A program made the translations under genes and the position numbers. The notes under the pieces were generated by a model that worked only from the letters and a program-made list of their open reading frames with translations, made no database searches and had not been told where the DNA came from. A stretch of DNA of 64,000 nt, taken from Siphonodentalium dalli. Lineage: Eukaryota; Mollusca; Scaphopoda; Gadilida; Siphonodentaliidae. Positions 13,501 to 28,500 of this stretch are shown here, piece by piece. The stretch covers positions 190,513,794 through 190,577,793 of the forward strand of contig CP136064.1 in assembly GCA_032622095.1 (NCBI GenBank). The letters are read 5' to 3'. Each line of letters begins with the position of its first letter. Within the stretch, counting starts at the first letter, position 1.

Positions 13501-16500
13501 ATTGAGACAAAATTATGTTATTTCACAAACCACTATGTTACTATAGAAGATAGTCTGCCATGATAAAATGCACTTCTCCTTGAAAGTTGTAAGGGAGAAG
13601 TGACTTAGCTACAAAATTGAAAGCCCAATGTTGTTTATTAGCTGAATAACCATTTGACTATTGAAAGGGTTCTCTCATTCACTTTTAATATTATAAAATG
13701 GAATAGTCTATTTTTTATTTATATAGCCTATAGGGACATGCAGATCATGTAAGCAGATGACAGACAATACAACCTCATTGCAAGATCTTTAAATCTGTTT
13801 GTTAAACTTAATTTGAACATTGCTGAACAGCCCTAATAATGAATCAATGGGAATTGAGGAACTATCCTTAGCGACATTCAGTTATCAAATGGTCAAACTC
13901 ACCTCAAGACATGTGTGACAGAGAGTTCCTCCACAGGAAGTGTGGATCATAAGCTCTAAATCTGTCAGCTCCTCCAGGCAGATCACACAGCTCTTCCATT
14001 GATCACACACTTTAGCTGACAAGTCAGTAGATGCTGGTTGCTTAGCAACAGACCTGTCATCATTGACCCATCCAGCGGCATCCTGACCAGCAGTAGCAGA
14101 ATCCATTGTCCACATCCACGTACCATCCACAGCACCGTATTCAGATAAATCCTGATCCGCGCTTGGGAAATCAGATTCCATAAGAGCAGAGAAATCATTA
14201 CCAGATGGAGGCTCAGTAACCATATCAGATGACTGAGAATCGTCATCGTTGTCCGCTGGAGTTCCTTCTTTTACAAAAGAAGGTAGTTGAGTATCAGAAG
14301 CTAAAGTGGGATCAGTAACGTCAGCTTGATCCTTAAAATCAGCATGATCATAAACCTGAAACTGACTTGGAATCTCAAACGTTCCAACATTTGAGAATAC
14401 ATCGGATTGTGGAGGCACGAACCCGCTAGCTGCTGCGATGTCTAAGCTGATATGTTCCCTGGAATTTTTTCTTTCTGCTACTGGATTTTTCTGTCCCTGC
14501 AGTGATCCTGGGCTCTCACCGCTGACATCTAATGACATCTCAGACATTTGAAAGGCATATACTTTTCTGCAACTGTCGTTGACATATCGCAACATAACAT
14601 TATCATCCTGTTAGAGAAGGAAACATGGAATGTAATTAAATCAAATTTGTTTGCATGTTACGGTATGTTTTCTAAACAGCATTATGAGTTTTATTTAAGG
14701 CAAACCCATCCAAAAACTAATCAGTTTAACTTCTATATACTCAGAATCACTCAGATTTTAATTGCAAGAGCTTATAGGTTATAAAATCTCCCTCTGTTTC
14801 ATAGGTAACATGGCGCTGAATGTCTGAGCAGAAACTTGAGGTCCATGTCCTACATTAGCCTTTTTAGCGCAAGTTTATATTGTCTACACCAGCCAATGAT
14901 ATTTTTTGGACAACAAACCAAGCCAAACCCCCTTAGCACATACTTTATCAGTATGGGTTCACTGCCTGTAACTCCTACGCGTTTGATAACCTGGAACAAA
15001 GAGCAGGGAATCCCATTACTTAAAGATGCATAATCTGATTAAGCGCCCCTCAATTACTATTTATTTGGATTCGGGGGTAAAAATATATTTGATTCGAGTC
15101 AAGGAATCCACCTATCAAAGCTCAGAGTTATTAGATATCGATTTTTTAAAATCTATTATTTTTCACCATCGAGAATTATTAGTGGCCCAGCAAACAGTCA
15201 ACGAGCTGACTGTCTTGGACCAAATTGCGGATGAAGATTGACAACTCTAAAATCAAGAAGCATTCTTCTTGATAATAAGGCCAAATTTCGTTGAACAACA
15301 TGTTGATAAATAACACGTTTTGGGCAATTTTATACTCTGACAGTGGTTAGCATTATTTTTGGGCAATTAATCGATTCTGATAACTGAAGCGGAATTTCTA
15401 AAAATTTTGTTGTTGTTGAAATCTGATTATATGGGGACCATCGAATCGGATTGAGGACCTTTATAAACAAAAATACAGTAATGCCCTAAATATTCGACTC
15501 CTTGACCTTAACCACAGCAGAATTATGGGTAATTTTTCAGGATTTATTCAGAAATATGGCTTATTGCCATTGATGAATGGCAACAAGCCATATTTCCAAT
15601 TAAATCCTGAATAATTACCCATAATTCTGCTGTGGTTAAGGAGTCGATTTAGGGCATTACTGTACATCACTGTCGGCCAACCACAAATGTGGCAAGACTC
15701 ATTGGAGGCAATCAGAAGATATTTGCTTGGAATTTATGGTTGGCTGACAGTGATGTAATACATTTTTAATGTAATGGAATTCTCTGGTATTCGATCCAGA
15801 CAGGACATCTTTCACATAATTAACTACATCTGATAAGAATTGCGATTAGGGTACTATATGTGACCTGCCATATCAAATCCAGTCGGAAGTCAGGATTTTT
15901 TTACCCTGTGCCAATGCATTCTCTTATATATGCGAGTCGACCATAGGTCGCCTCGCATATATAAGAGAATGCATTGGTCTAACAATTTTTTATCAATTTT
16001 TTTAAATAAATGTTTCTGACAATTTTTAGGACATAAAATAAAAAAACATCCATTACCCTGCAGGGAGCCCCACACATATATAGAAGCATATAGAAGAGTG
16101 TCGTCTGCTCATGTTTGACTGGGGCTCTGTATGGGTGAAATTATAAAATTGTTAAAGAATACAAGAAAAAATTGTTAGGCCAATGCATTCTCTTATATAT
16201 GCGAGGCGACCTATGGTTGACTCGCATATATAAGAGAATGCATTGGCACAGGGTAAAAAAATCCCGACTTCCGACTGGATTTGATATGGCGGGTCACATA
16301 TCTGTAACTATGAATACTAATTTGAGAAGCCAAGCATGTACACGCAAGCTTTGCATGCGATCATCGAACCAACACACAAACTATGACCTGATAACAACAT
16401 AATTAAGTACAAAATAATCACGGCAAACAGAACCATATCATCTTACTGCAATTGGCAAGAAGTTTGAAGGGCACTATTTTCTCACAAACTGACTTGATGT

Positions 16501-19500
16501 CGTCAATTCTGTGAAAAGGTTATTGGACTGTCCGAAAAATTTACTAATACTATTTAATAGCTATTCATAATTCAGTATGTGGTACCGGTATTCATTAAGT
16601 GAAAGGTGTGAACTATTGGCCATGTACTTTTCTAAACAGTCTGTGTTATTCCAGAATGAAACTCTATACAAATGTATCCTGCTTGTATTGTCACAATTAG
16701 TAAAGATAGCCTTGATTGGGACACAACTATAGAGTGCAGCCTTTCTCAAACATGACAATGTGAAACATGCTTGCCTTCCATTCCAGTTGGGTGCCTGTAA
16801 ATTATAATTCAATTTAACACTTTACCCAACAAAACGGCCAAAAACGCCCAAATAAAGCTTCAACAGCCTAAAATATCTTCGGTCTGTCTCAATAACACCA
16901 TACAAATATGGATATCATTGGAACCGGTTCATTGACCACATTGTGATGGTTACAGTTATGCCCAGTGCCAATGCATTCTCTTATATATGCGAGTCGCCCC
17001 GGAAACTATACTCTTAATATAATGCGGGGAGATAATTCCGTTCTTGTTCCGGTCACATGGTGTGTAGTTTATTGCCTATATTCGATGTATGTTTGGAAAA
17101 ATTCACGATGCTTATTAAGTTACACATTCCGAACAAATACAAGGTTAGAATAACACATTCTAATCCGCAAAACAGTGTAACCGATTTTCTACAAGCGATT
17201 AAATCGGATGACAATAATTATGTTAAATTTGAAGAGATTTGATTTGTTGAGTTCAATTGTCAGAAGTTGTTTTAATTTGAGTGGTGTGTGTTTCTCTACA
17301 TGTGTGGTTACATTGTACAGTTCTGATATCTGGTGGGAGACATTGAGCGGTTCTGACTTTATAAACCATATCTCTCACCCTATCATGAATAGAACCAGAC
17401 AAAACTCATGCTATGCCATTCCTCAATAGCCATTTAGAGCCATGCTGTGGGAATTGGGGCAACAGAGGTGTCAGAATATCCCCAAGTATTGAGCTATACA
17501 TGTGATTACACAGAGACAAGTTGTATTACCTGGAATCATGAAAAAAGATTATTTGATTTTTAGGTGTTTTGAAGAATTTAAAATAAATAATAATATAAAT
17601 ATAAATAGCCTCCCTCCCTCATCACAAAATTTAGACATAATTGCCCGTGAACCCAGACATTAATTTTTAATGGCTAATAAAGGAGAAAATATTTACAAAT
17701 GTGTGTATTTCAGATGTTGCATTTTTTGGAATTTTCAGTATGATTAGTTTAACCCTTTCATATTGTGAATACCCTGTGCCAATGCATTCTCTTATATATG
17801 TGAGTGAATACATTGGCCTAACAATAATTATCTTGACCTTTTAAGCCAGTATATTCTCTCATATACGCGAGGCTCCCTATGGGAGACTCGCATCTATAAG
17901 AGAATGCACTGGCACAGGATCTTTAATGCTGCACCAGCGCAGCTCCGGTCATGAAAGGGTTAATGTTACATTCTTTCAGTGAGCAAAGATTCTTTGTGCT
18001 CACTTATCAGTTTGATTCAGTGAAAATAGTGTACAACATTTCTTTAATGCAAAATACCAATTTAACATGATACTCACTAGTCCCAGTCTTCTTGTACTAA
18101 AACCAGCTAAGATATTGGGATGGCGATGCTGGTCTTTAGTCCAAGACCGCTTGTATACCAATCCTTTGACACGACTTACGCCCACGATCTGTGGCGGGAA
18201 TTTGTGGTGTATTTTACTGGATTTACCTAGCAAATCAATACATGATGCTATATGCATCGGAAAGGCTTACATCTTATGGTCATAATGGTGTATAATAATC
18301 TAACTTTAATGTTAAATTACACATAGAATATTCCGGTTGATTGCCACACACATCGATTTGTTTCTCTGTTTGTTTACATTTTAACCGAAAGCCGAAGTGG
18401 TCCGAATAAGTTCGGCATAATCCGCTGTTTGTTCTACTAATTCTACTTTCCGTTTCTATATATAGCGCGGGTTTTCCGAACAAAAATAGCGAAAACCGAT
18501 CGCCCGAAAGTCCAGTTTTCTATGTGCTTTCAGAAAAATTCCCGCACTAAAAACTTAATGACATAATGGAGGATCAGAACGGTAGTTTTGTTGACAATTT
18601 TCGCAAGCAACTTGTCAAAATTGGAGCAAATTAGAACTCTTGTGTCTGACTTGCCATGCGTGATGTGCATTTGACATCTGTGTTGATAAAATAATCGGAG
18701 AACCGAATCACACAGTTTCGAAATATAGTTCTTCCGTTTTAGTGGGACTTTTCAAACTTAAGGTTCATTTATTTAGTGTATTACATTTATATCTCCAATG
18801 TTTAATTAATCTATTTATTATTTTATTTATTGACACACATAATTACGATTACAATGGAGAATTCATCGTAATTTGCGTTGTCCAAAATCTACGGAATATT
18901 TTCAACGGAAAATGCCGAACGCAGTTCGCAAGGTCAACTGAGTTCGCATACTTTAAAAAATATGTAAACACTGCGGCAAATGTTTCTTTTCACATTAAAT
19001 TACCGCTTTCAATTCACAACCGATGTGGGTTTCAGATAAAATAGCATGTCTTCTGCGGAAACTATCCGTTTATTGTAGCAATTGTGATATTTTATTTCAT
19101 ATAATTGTGGTTTTATTTGAGCGGATCACTAACGCTTAAGTGCTGTCAAAGGAATGCATGGGCCTGGAACTCGGACTAAAGACCGGCACCTCCATCCCGA
19201 TATCTTAGCCGGCTTTAGTACGAGAAGACTTGGACTAGATACTCACCAACATCCTAGATACATGGTTATCAAACACTTCTGCAACTATCAAGTCGGGGAT
19301 ATCTCCACCAATCAGTTTCTTCAATTCAGCTTTCACCTTGGAAATGCTGTCACTTTTGAGGAGAGTGAGAAGATAGTTTGTAGGTCCACCAAATGTAGGA
19401 ATGAACGTTATACCTGTTAACAGAATATCATAGTGAAGTATTGAATATGTTTATAATCGGTAGATAATAATTATAATGAAGCAATGTATAATCAAAATGT

Positions 19501-22500
19501 CTAACAATAATTACTCTCTAAAGTAGTGTTCAGGTGAGTCTGTTCCATGTGTTGAAATTGGATTGCATGCAATAACGTTAAGACATTCAGACACCTGTGA
19601 TGCATCAGTTCCATTGTACTGGTTAATGCACAGAGCGGAGCAATTCTATTTTCAATGTAACGTAAGGTGTAACACATACCTGATATGTGCCTCGCATATA
19701 AAACAGAATATATTGGCCTAACAATATTTACCTTGATCTTGTATGCCAGCGCATTCTCTTATATATTTGAGTCTCCCATAGGGATCCTCACATATATAAG
19801 AGAATGAACTGGCTACAAGGTAACTATTGTTAAGGCCAATGTATTCTCTTATATATGTGAGGATCCCTATGGTAAACTTGCAGATATAAGAGAATGCATT
19901 GGCACAGGATTTTCGCAAAATTCCATATAGCTCCAGTCATGGAAGGTTTAAGAGCATGCGTTATGGCGTTTCTTGTTTTAAATCGGAATGGACAGTGAAT
20001 ACCTAGGATAAGGCCTGAAATTTTTGTATGGACACATAAAAGGAATTTTCAAAGACAATTAGGGCTGGTAAATCTAACCAGCAAGAGTGGGCAAAGCATG
20101 AACTACCTTACTCGTATTTAAATTCGTGCAGTACAATTTTTCGCTCAGTTTGGAATTCATGCACTTTTTAATCCACACCCATTGACGTGAGGCACATGTA
20201 TTCAACGGAATCCCAGCCATTGAACACATATTAGTGCATACCTCTAGTGGAATACAAGCCGGAACTATTCTTGTTGACGTTGTCTCCAAGAAAGATGACG
20301 TACATTACGTCGATCATCCGCTTCCGGTGATCCCCCCATAATTGCTGGTTATTTGTCAGACTTAAATCACAATAAAGGTAGCTATAGTAACAATGGTGGT
20401 GACATTCGTGGATTGAACTTATCTGACTGAACGGTGTAGAATAAATACAGAACACAACGCGCATATATTTTGCGAGAGTTCGAGTTCGATAAATGATTCG
20501 CACTGCATGCTGCACGAATTCAAAAATATTTTCGTAAAAGACTTGTATCGGGTGACAATTTCAGTTCTTAATGGTTCCAGAAACTACATGTCTTTATTAA
20601 AGGAATACGGTTCTGAAAAAACAATATTATTTTCTTTCAATATACCGATAATATATATATAAAATGTCCATTGGGCGCATATAATCTAATATTCGGCCGC
20701 CAATTGTTATTTTTATAACGATTAAAAAAAATTCCGAAGTTAGCCGAAGATTTTTTTTTAGACGAAGTCACATGATCATCAGCCCGATCACGTGATTGTC
20801 ACATGTAAACAGAAGCATAGCACGTGATCGATCACGTGGTAACTCATTGACAACGACCCTGTACCAGTGCACTCTCATATATATAAGAGATTGCACTGGC
20901 TTACAAGGTCACGGTAAATACTGTTAGGCCAATGAATTCTCTTATATATGCGAGGCTCCCGAGTCCCATTGGGAGACTCTCATATTTTAGAGATTGCATT
21001 GGCACAGGGTTTTCCGCAAAATTTCAGGAAGCTCCAGTCATGGAAGGTTAGCCATGTGGAAATATTCCCCCCTAATGTTAAGATTCCGATTGGGCAATTA
21101 ATGTCTATACATGCCTATACATGTTAGTTCCCAATGAACAGAAGAACACCTAGACAGGACGATGGACTGAGGTTGTAAATCTCATTCACCAACCTCCAAA
21201 GGAGGGCAGGGGCATTGTGAATATATATACTTACACAGCTGCCTCTCCATGGCATGTGGTAATGGGACAGAGAGATACATGAACGGCTCATATGTCACTG
21301 AGGTATGAGCGCACTCTGAGCATACAACCTGTAAGCAAACCATGGTTGTTTAAAGTTACTCAATCTAATTCAATGGTCCCCATATCATCAGATTCCAACA
21401 ACAACATTTTTTTAAATGGCACTTCAGTTATCAGAATCAATTAATTGCCCAAAAATAATGCTAACCACAGTCAACTATAATATAAAATTGCCCAAAACGT
21501 GTTATTTATCAACAAAAATTTCAACAAAATTTGGCAGGATTGTCAAATACACCCAAAGCCACTTGATTTTAGAGTTATCCATCTTCATCCGCAATTTGGG
21601 CCAAGACTGAAATTTGATGAACATTTTCCACTGATTTGCCAGGCCACCAAAAATTACATATCTTGGAAAATAAAAAAATTCCAAAATTTATATCTGATTA
21701 CTATGAGCATGCCCCATGACCGGCAATTTGATATTCAAGATTTGATTCTATTGTAAAATTTTCAAATATTCACTTTGATTTGAATCCTCAGGCCAAAGAA
21801 TAAAATATTTGTGGTCAGGGTTTCCCCACAAGCCCTATTTAAAAACTGCTACACTTTTTTTGCTGTAAAATACAATACATCAAAAGCCATAAGAATTTAT
21901 AAAAACGAAAAAATAAATTAAAAGAATAAAATTTTAAGCCTAGAGTATTTTTTTATTTGTATTCCCATCCAGTCCAGATATTTAATTTACTTTGGTCTCA
22001 TAATAACTGCATAAATATAGCTTACTGTGCTTTTGAACTGTCCCTGGAAAGTTTTAACGATGGCCGTATTGTTCTCCATGATGTATTTGTTCCATGACTC
22101 ATCAGCTGCGATGTCGGCAATATTTTTCCCAACGACACCAGAAAGCAATTCGTCACATGGAGTGCTCCGTGAACTAGATATTATATTTATCTCATCATCA
22201 TCTGACTCACTCTCAACTTCAGCATCGATATCAGTATCATCACATATGGATTCTGTTTTCGATACAAATGACAAGTTCTTACTGATAGAAGGCAAGTCAC
22301 TGTTGCTTAATGAATTCAAGTCACTCTTTCCGATAGGAGGTAAATCATTTACAACTTGAACATTGCCGACAGTAATTGACTGTTTTGGGTTGAACCCATG
22401 AGCCGAAAGCTCTGATGAAACCAGATCCTTGATCGATATGTCTTCTTTTTTACTAAACTTGCTCAAAACTTCCATCTGAACATTCTTCTCCGCACTGTCC

Positions 22501-25500
22501 ATCTTCAACCGTTTGATATTATCCTGACAATTATCTGTGTCATCGCATATGTTCCATAAATTCTGACCGTATGTCTTCAGCATCTGATTCTTCCTGTCAG
22601 CCAAAATGTTCACATCCTTCACCTTTGATGTAAACAATATTTATTTGAACGAAAACAGAACACCACATTGACAGTTTATATATACACAAATAGTTCAAAA
22701 GAGGATACGATAACAAGCAATATGGCTTTTATAGAAATTCTATAAAAAGTTACCACATGTGTCAATCATCAATGTAGACAACAATATATGGAAATAAGAC
22801 TACTGGTAGCTATGTGTTCTCTCATAAATCTAAATGTTGGGAGATAGTTGAGCAAGTTCAGTGCAGAGATGAGTAATAGGGAGTTGTGATAGAAGGACAA
22901 AGTTAATGAAGTAGATAGAGAAGTTACAATGTATACATGTGATAAATGGTGAGTATATATCTCATACCCCACTAGAGATGGGCCTGTCCCAGGTGGGACT
23001 AAGGTATAATCGGAACTAATGAACCAGCACAATGCAGGCTATATAATTATTGCATGTTTGAACGGTAAATTTTGGAACATTGAAACCTCATTGATATGTG
23101 AACTATACAAGAATTGTGAAATACGATATGATATATGTATACCCAGGGTTTCCGCTAGGGGTCGGGGGAATGGGTCCGGTAGCTGCTATGGGGGAAACCC
23201 AGTAAATAATTAAATATATGAAGACCGATTTATCTGTAATTTTGCCATTTACCGTACCGGCCGGTGTATAAGTCGCAACTTTCTAACCCAATTTCCCTTA
23301 TTAAAAACTTCCTGCGACTTATGGATCGGTATGTCATGAGGGGCATTTTTCATCAGTGTTTTGAGAAACAAACGGCGATCACAGGTAAGCAACAAGACAA
23401 AATGCCGGAGCAAACTAAATCTAAAAAGATGATAAATCCCGATATAAAATTTTTTATATCAAACAAGAGATGGACTGTCGTCCGGTACATACCCCCTAGT
23501 GGCATACCGCCTAGTGTGGGCATATCTATAACTTATGACTGCTATACTCAGACAGATGGACCCAAAAATCAGCATTTTCATATAAACGAAGATGAATAAC
23601 TATAGCACAAAAAACAAAACAAAACAGTTGAATGTGCCATTAAATGTCCTCATAGTGGTGAACATCCATACAAAATTTCATTGAGATCCAAGCATTACTG
23701 TTCAAGTTATGACCTGAACAGACATCGGATGGACCAAACAGCCAACATGTCCATAAACAAACTTGAATAACTCTAGAAATTAGAATGGAAAAGCCAAACA
23801 GAACAATGGAACCCTATATTGAATGTCCTCACAGTGGTGAACATCCATACCAAATTTCATTGAGATCCCAGCACAACTGTTGAAGTTACGACATGAACAG
23901 ACACCAGACGGACCAAAAAGCCAACATTTCCAGATAAACAAAGATGTATAACTCTAGAATGGAAAATACGAAACAAAATGATGGAACCCTCTTTTTAATG
24001 TCCTCATAGTAGTGAACATCTATACCAAATTTCATTGAGATCCCAGCACAACTGTTGAAGTTACGACATGAACAGACACCAGACAGACCAAAAAGCCAAC
24101 ATTTCCAGATAAACAAAGATGAATAACTCTAGAATGGAAAATCCGAACAAAACAATGGAACCCTCTATTGAATGCCCTCATAGTAGTGAACATCCATACC
24201 AAATTTCATTGAGATCCGAGCACTACTGTTCATGTTATGACATGAACAGACACCAGACAGACCAAAAATCCAACATTTCCAGATAAACAAAGATGAATAA
24301 CTCTAGAATGGAAAATCCGAACAAAATGATGGAACCCTCTATTTAATATCCTCATAGTTGTGAACATCCATACCAAATTTCATTGAGATCCCAGCACAAC
24401 TGTTGAAGTTACAACATGAACAGACACCAGATGGACCAAAAATTCAACATTTCCAGATAAACAAAGATGAATAACTCTAGAATGGAAAATCCGAACAAAA
24501 CGATGGAACCCTCTATTTAATGTCCTCATAGTAGTGAACATCCATACCTAATTTCATTGAGATCCGAGCACTATTGTTCAAGTTATGACATGAACAGACA
24601 TCAGACGGACGTACGGCTAGACGGACGGACGGACGGCTAGACGGCTCAACAGACGCACGGATGGACAGGTGCAAAACAGTATACCCCCCTTTTTTTTTTT
24701 AAAGGGGGTATAATTATATGTATTAGTATCTGATAATTCAACTGCAAAAGAGCAGCAAAACATTGGGCGTCCTTGACCTGACTAATAATTGTGGACACGT
24801 GCATGATATTCAATGACTGCGGTATAATAGCTTTGTTTTCTCTATTATTGTGACACAGTTAACTGCACGTGTCTGCAAACTTCTACTGGATGACGTCACA
24901 TCGGAATGATTATCTAAGCCAGCCCGGGAAAGAGCATTAGACAAACTCTTACTCTGAATCATGCATGGTCAGTGTGTTATTCTTTAATGGGGCATTAACG
25001 CGAAGCCGCGAACTTGTGTATGTTGCACAAAGATTCTTTTATGATGATCGCCATTAGCCCAAGCATTTTCATGCTTCAGTTCGCGACAATGAGGCAACCA
25101 CTAAATTAACGATCCATTGCGCTAAAACAACAGTAAGCCAAGTCGCAATTTTATATTACTATAAATGATACGATATTTGTGTGTTTCCTCATGCCTCAAA
25201 TTATACACATGTTTTATACAAGTTGGAATAATGATGAATAAATTAGTCCAAACGCCTCGTCAATATTCACGTCAAGATAATAAATGAGGCAGTTTTTATG
25301 ATCCACGTTCCCATACTCTGAAGTAAATTGAACCAATGATATCTCCCCTGATAGGGAATTCCCCACCAATCACGTGGGGGAATCCCGTGGAACTATTTGT
25401 GGGGTATCACTATTTATGGTTTGTTCATGCTGTTATGTGTCGATCCATTTGGTCATTATTAATGAAAATAAGTGTAGATATATAGCCTGTCGACACAGAC

Positions 25501-28500
25501 AAGACTGAATAAGATTTTAATAACGTCATTTATTTGTGTATGAGCGGGATTTCATGCAATGACTGACGGAGGAAATGGGTCCGTGGGACGGACCCACAGC
25601 CGGCCTGGCGGAAACCCTGGTATACATCACTATTCATCATGTTATTCCAATGAATTAGCAATCTGGAGAATTCTAAGTTAAGTACAAAAATTGAATGCAA
25701 AATACAAGTCGAAAGACGAGGATAACACAACAAAAAAAGGCTGATGGACCTCATGGTCACAGGTGCACACTGCACAGGTTCCAATAGTACTAAATAATTG
25801 TGCCCCCCCCCCCCCCCCCCGCGACAGACGGACGCACACCCGACAGTGCACAAGCTGATTCCAGTATACACCCCCATGACTAAAGTAAATTGATTTTCTG
25901 GAACAAGGCTCCTAAATGATACAGAGCATTTCTGGAGGGGTTGTTAATTTCAGAAAGAGGCTCCTACATGAAATGGACTATATATATGGGTGGGGTTGTA
26001 ATTGTCGGAACGAGGCTACCATATGATACAGGAAATCTTTCAGTGGTTCAGTGGAAATATCACGGGTCTCAATGAAGACAGCCCCATATCATGTAAATAT
26101 CAATCGACCAATGAAATAAAAGATGCACATAAGTCAAAAGATAATTAATTATCCCTCACCTTTGATGGCCTCGTGACTTTCTCTGGTTTCGTAGTTTCAG
26201 GTGCAATATTTTCCTCAAGAAGTTCCTCAAACTCGTTCCTTTCCACGTGTCTGTTGTCCTGCTTGACAAATTTATCTGAGTCAGTTTGAACTTGTTCATG
26301 CATGAACTCAGTGGCCAGAACGTTTGTATTCAGAGTCTTCGTCTCTTTTGAATACAACTCAACTAAATTCGGATATCTCTTTGGACTGAGTGTGTTGTTT
26401 AAAACAACTTCGTTTTCCATAGGAATGGCTGTTTCAGATGAATCATCGGCTGTTATATTATCAACATATGATATATCTAACGACAAATTCTTCGAATTCT
26501 GACTACTATTCCCTGACAGTGCACTATTCAAATTAGTCTCTCCCTTGTTTACGTCTTCTTTAGTTTCATCAAGAAGAGTGTTCTGACTTTCCAGCTTCAA
26601 CTTCTTCAAACTCTCAGACTGCTCTGCACTGGAGCTGACTGTTGACTGGATTGACTGATTACTGTCATCAGACGTCGATGGATAAACATTCGTTAATGCA
26701 GAATTGTTCATCAGTTTATCACAAGTGTCATAAGCGCAATCATTGCCAGCACTAAATCTTTGTGCACAAAAATTACTCAGCTTATCGTCATTATCTGCAT
26801 TTGATTTTGATCTGTTTCTCACCACGGTCGGACTTGTCATTATTGATGTCACGCTATCGTGGCTACTGCTTGGCCTGGTGTTGTTACACACTATATTCTT
26901 ATCCAATTCCATTCGATGGTTGTTCAATTGCTCATGTAATGTGTCCAGCAACATTGTGAGAAACTCTTGGCAGTCATGCTGCAAATAAAATCAATGCATC
27001 ATTAGGACTGGCAAAGAGTAAATTTCAAATCATAATGCCACAATGGAATTCCATTCAAAGTCATTGGTCATAAAATATGAGAAACATTCTCCATAATTTT
27101 TATGCTTCCACTACCAATAAAGTTTGCTGTTAAAAGGGTACTGTACCCCATTTTCAATAAATTCCCGGTGATAACAAAGATCTAATATCGATAATACATA
27201 GAAAACTAAGTAATTTGAGTCGAAGATGTATTCTGTAAACGTTCAGGTTAATAGGTTATCTTAAAATCAAAGTTAATAATTTGATATAAATTTAATTATG
27301 AATTTCCGTGTACAAGACATAATCAAAATAATTCATGGATAGTGGATTAGGCAATGCGTGCACACATGAACGTGTAAAAAAGAATGTTGATACGGGGCTT
27401 AAACTCAAGTCACTTACTGACTAGTGACTATACAATGACTTAAATGAGTATATGGGACTAGCATGAATGCCTTATGACATTTATTTGATACATTTGCTTG
27501 AAAACTGTCCAAAAATTACTCGACAACGACAATTGGTGTTTTCGCATTCCGGCTAATCTACCATCCGTAACACTACATCATACTCAACAGACTTTTATAT
27601 AATGGAAATCTGGTTACCTTATTCTATGACTCAGAGACTATAGAAACCAACAACAACATTTGAGTACAGTATCCCTTTAACAAATTCAGAACTGAGATTC
27701 CTTTCTATTGTTTGTTCAATGAAAATGAAGTTTCTTGACAACTTGGGGCAAGAATGACATGTAGTTTTTTCAAATATAAATATTATTCACAAAAAATCTT
27801 TTCTATTTTGCAGAAAATGTATTGGGAAATATCAATGCTTATAGCTTATCATGGAATTAAGTTATAATAAATAACTGTCATTTCTATTGTTGATGAAGTA
27901 TAACTGAAAATTTGAAGACAAAGTCACTACCTTACTCAAACTGAGTGAAAAATACAACGATTATCAGAGTTTATAACCAACAAATGGGAAGAATAAAGGG
28001 TGTATGTATCAATTGATATATATCTGTTAACTACATAATGACATTTCTGAAGTCAGTAGCCTATCGATGGTTGCTGATGTCACTATATTTAGTTTGATTT
28101 AATGTCAGTGATGTGCATAATTATTGAAATACAATAACGATTATTTGATCAGGTATAGTAGAGTTACCTATTTTTACAACTAAATAATTAACCCTTTACC
28201 CAACAAACTGGCCAAAACCGGCCAAATAAAGCTTCAACAGCCTAAATTATCTTCGGTCTGTCTCAATAGAACCATACAAATATGGATATCATTGGAACCG
28301 GCTCCTTGACCACATTGTGATAGTTACAGTTAGCCCAGTGCCAATGCATTCTCTTATATATGCGAGTCGACCATAGGTCGCCTCGCATATATAAGAGAAT
28401 GCATTGGCCTAAAAAAAATCATTTTTTAACACTTTTTACCATTTTTTCTTACATTCTTTAACAATTTTATAATTTTTAATGTGTTAAGCCAATGCATTCT

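Larger units (their letters stand above)
23143..25619. mobile_element. hAT-like non-autonomous element carrying a tandem array
   Basis: Ends CAGGGTTTCCGC(T/C) in inverted orientation, flanked by GTATAC at 23137-23142 and 25620-25625. The CAGGGTTTCC terminus fits hAT. No transposase is seen. The duplication is 6 bp (hAT usually 8) and the target is itself palindromic, so this is tentative. The interior holds family D repeats. Confidence 0.55.

Noticed and set aside
16440-16520. Minus-strand open block with acceptor (ccttttcacag) and GTAAGA donor, looking like a USP exon
   Set aside because: Its only open phase does not fit between exons 8 and 9, which already join in frame (VSRML to DDNVML) as in large USPs.
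18742-19044. 100-codon plus-strand frame as the transposase of the element at 18077-19238
   Set aside because: No DDE motif or helix-turn-helix; composition is that of random AT-rich DNA.
20590-20840. cacgtgatc-rich dyads as a regulatory site
   Set aside because: Three gatcacgtg words are suggestive of E-box-like sites, but there is no promoter or gene start nearby and chance in a repeat-rich intron is plausible.
23620-24605. CRISPR-like regular array
   Set aside because: Units of 175 bp repeat throughout with no distinct spacers, in a eukaryotic genome; an ordinary tandem repeat.
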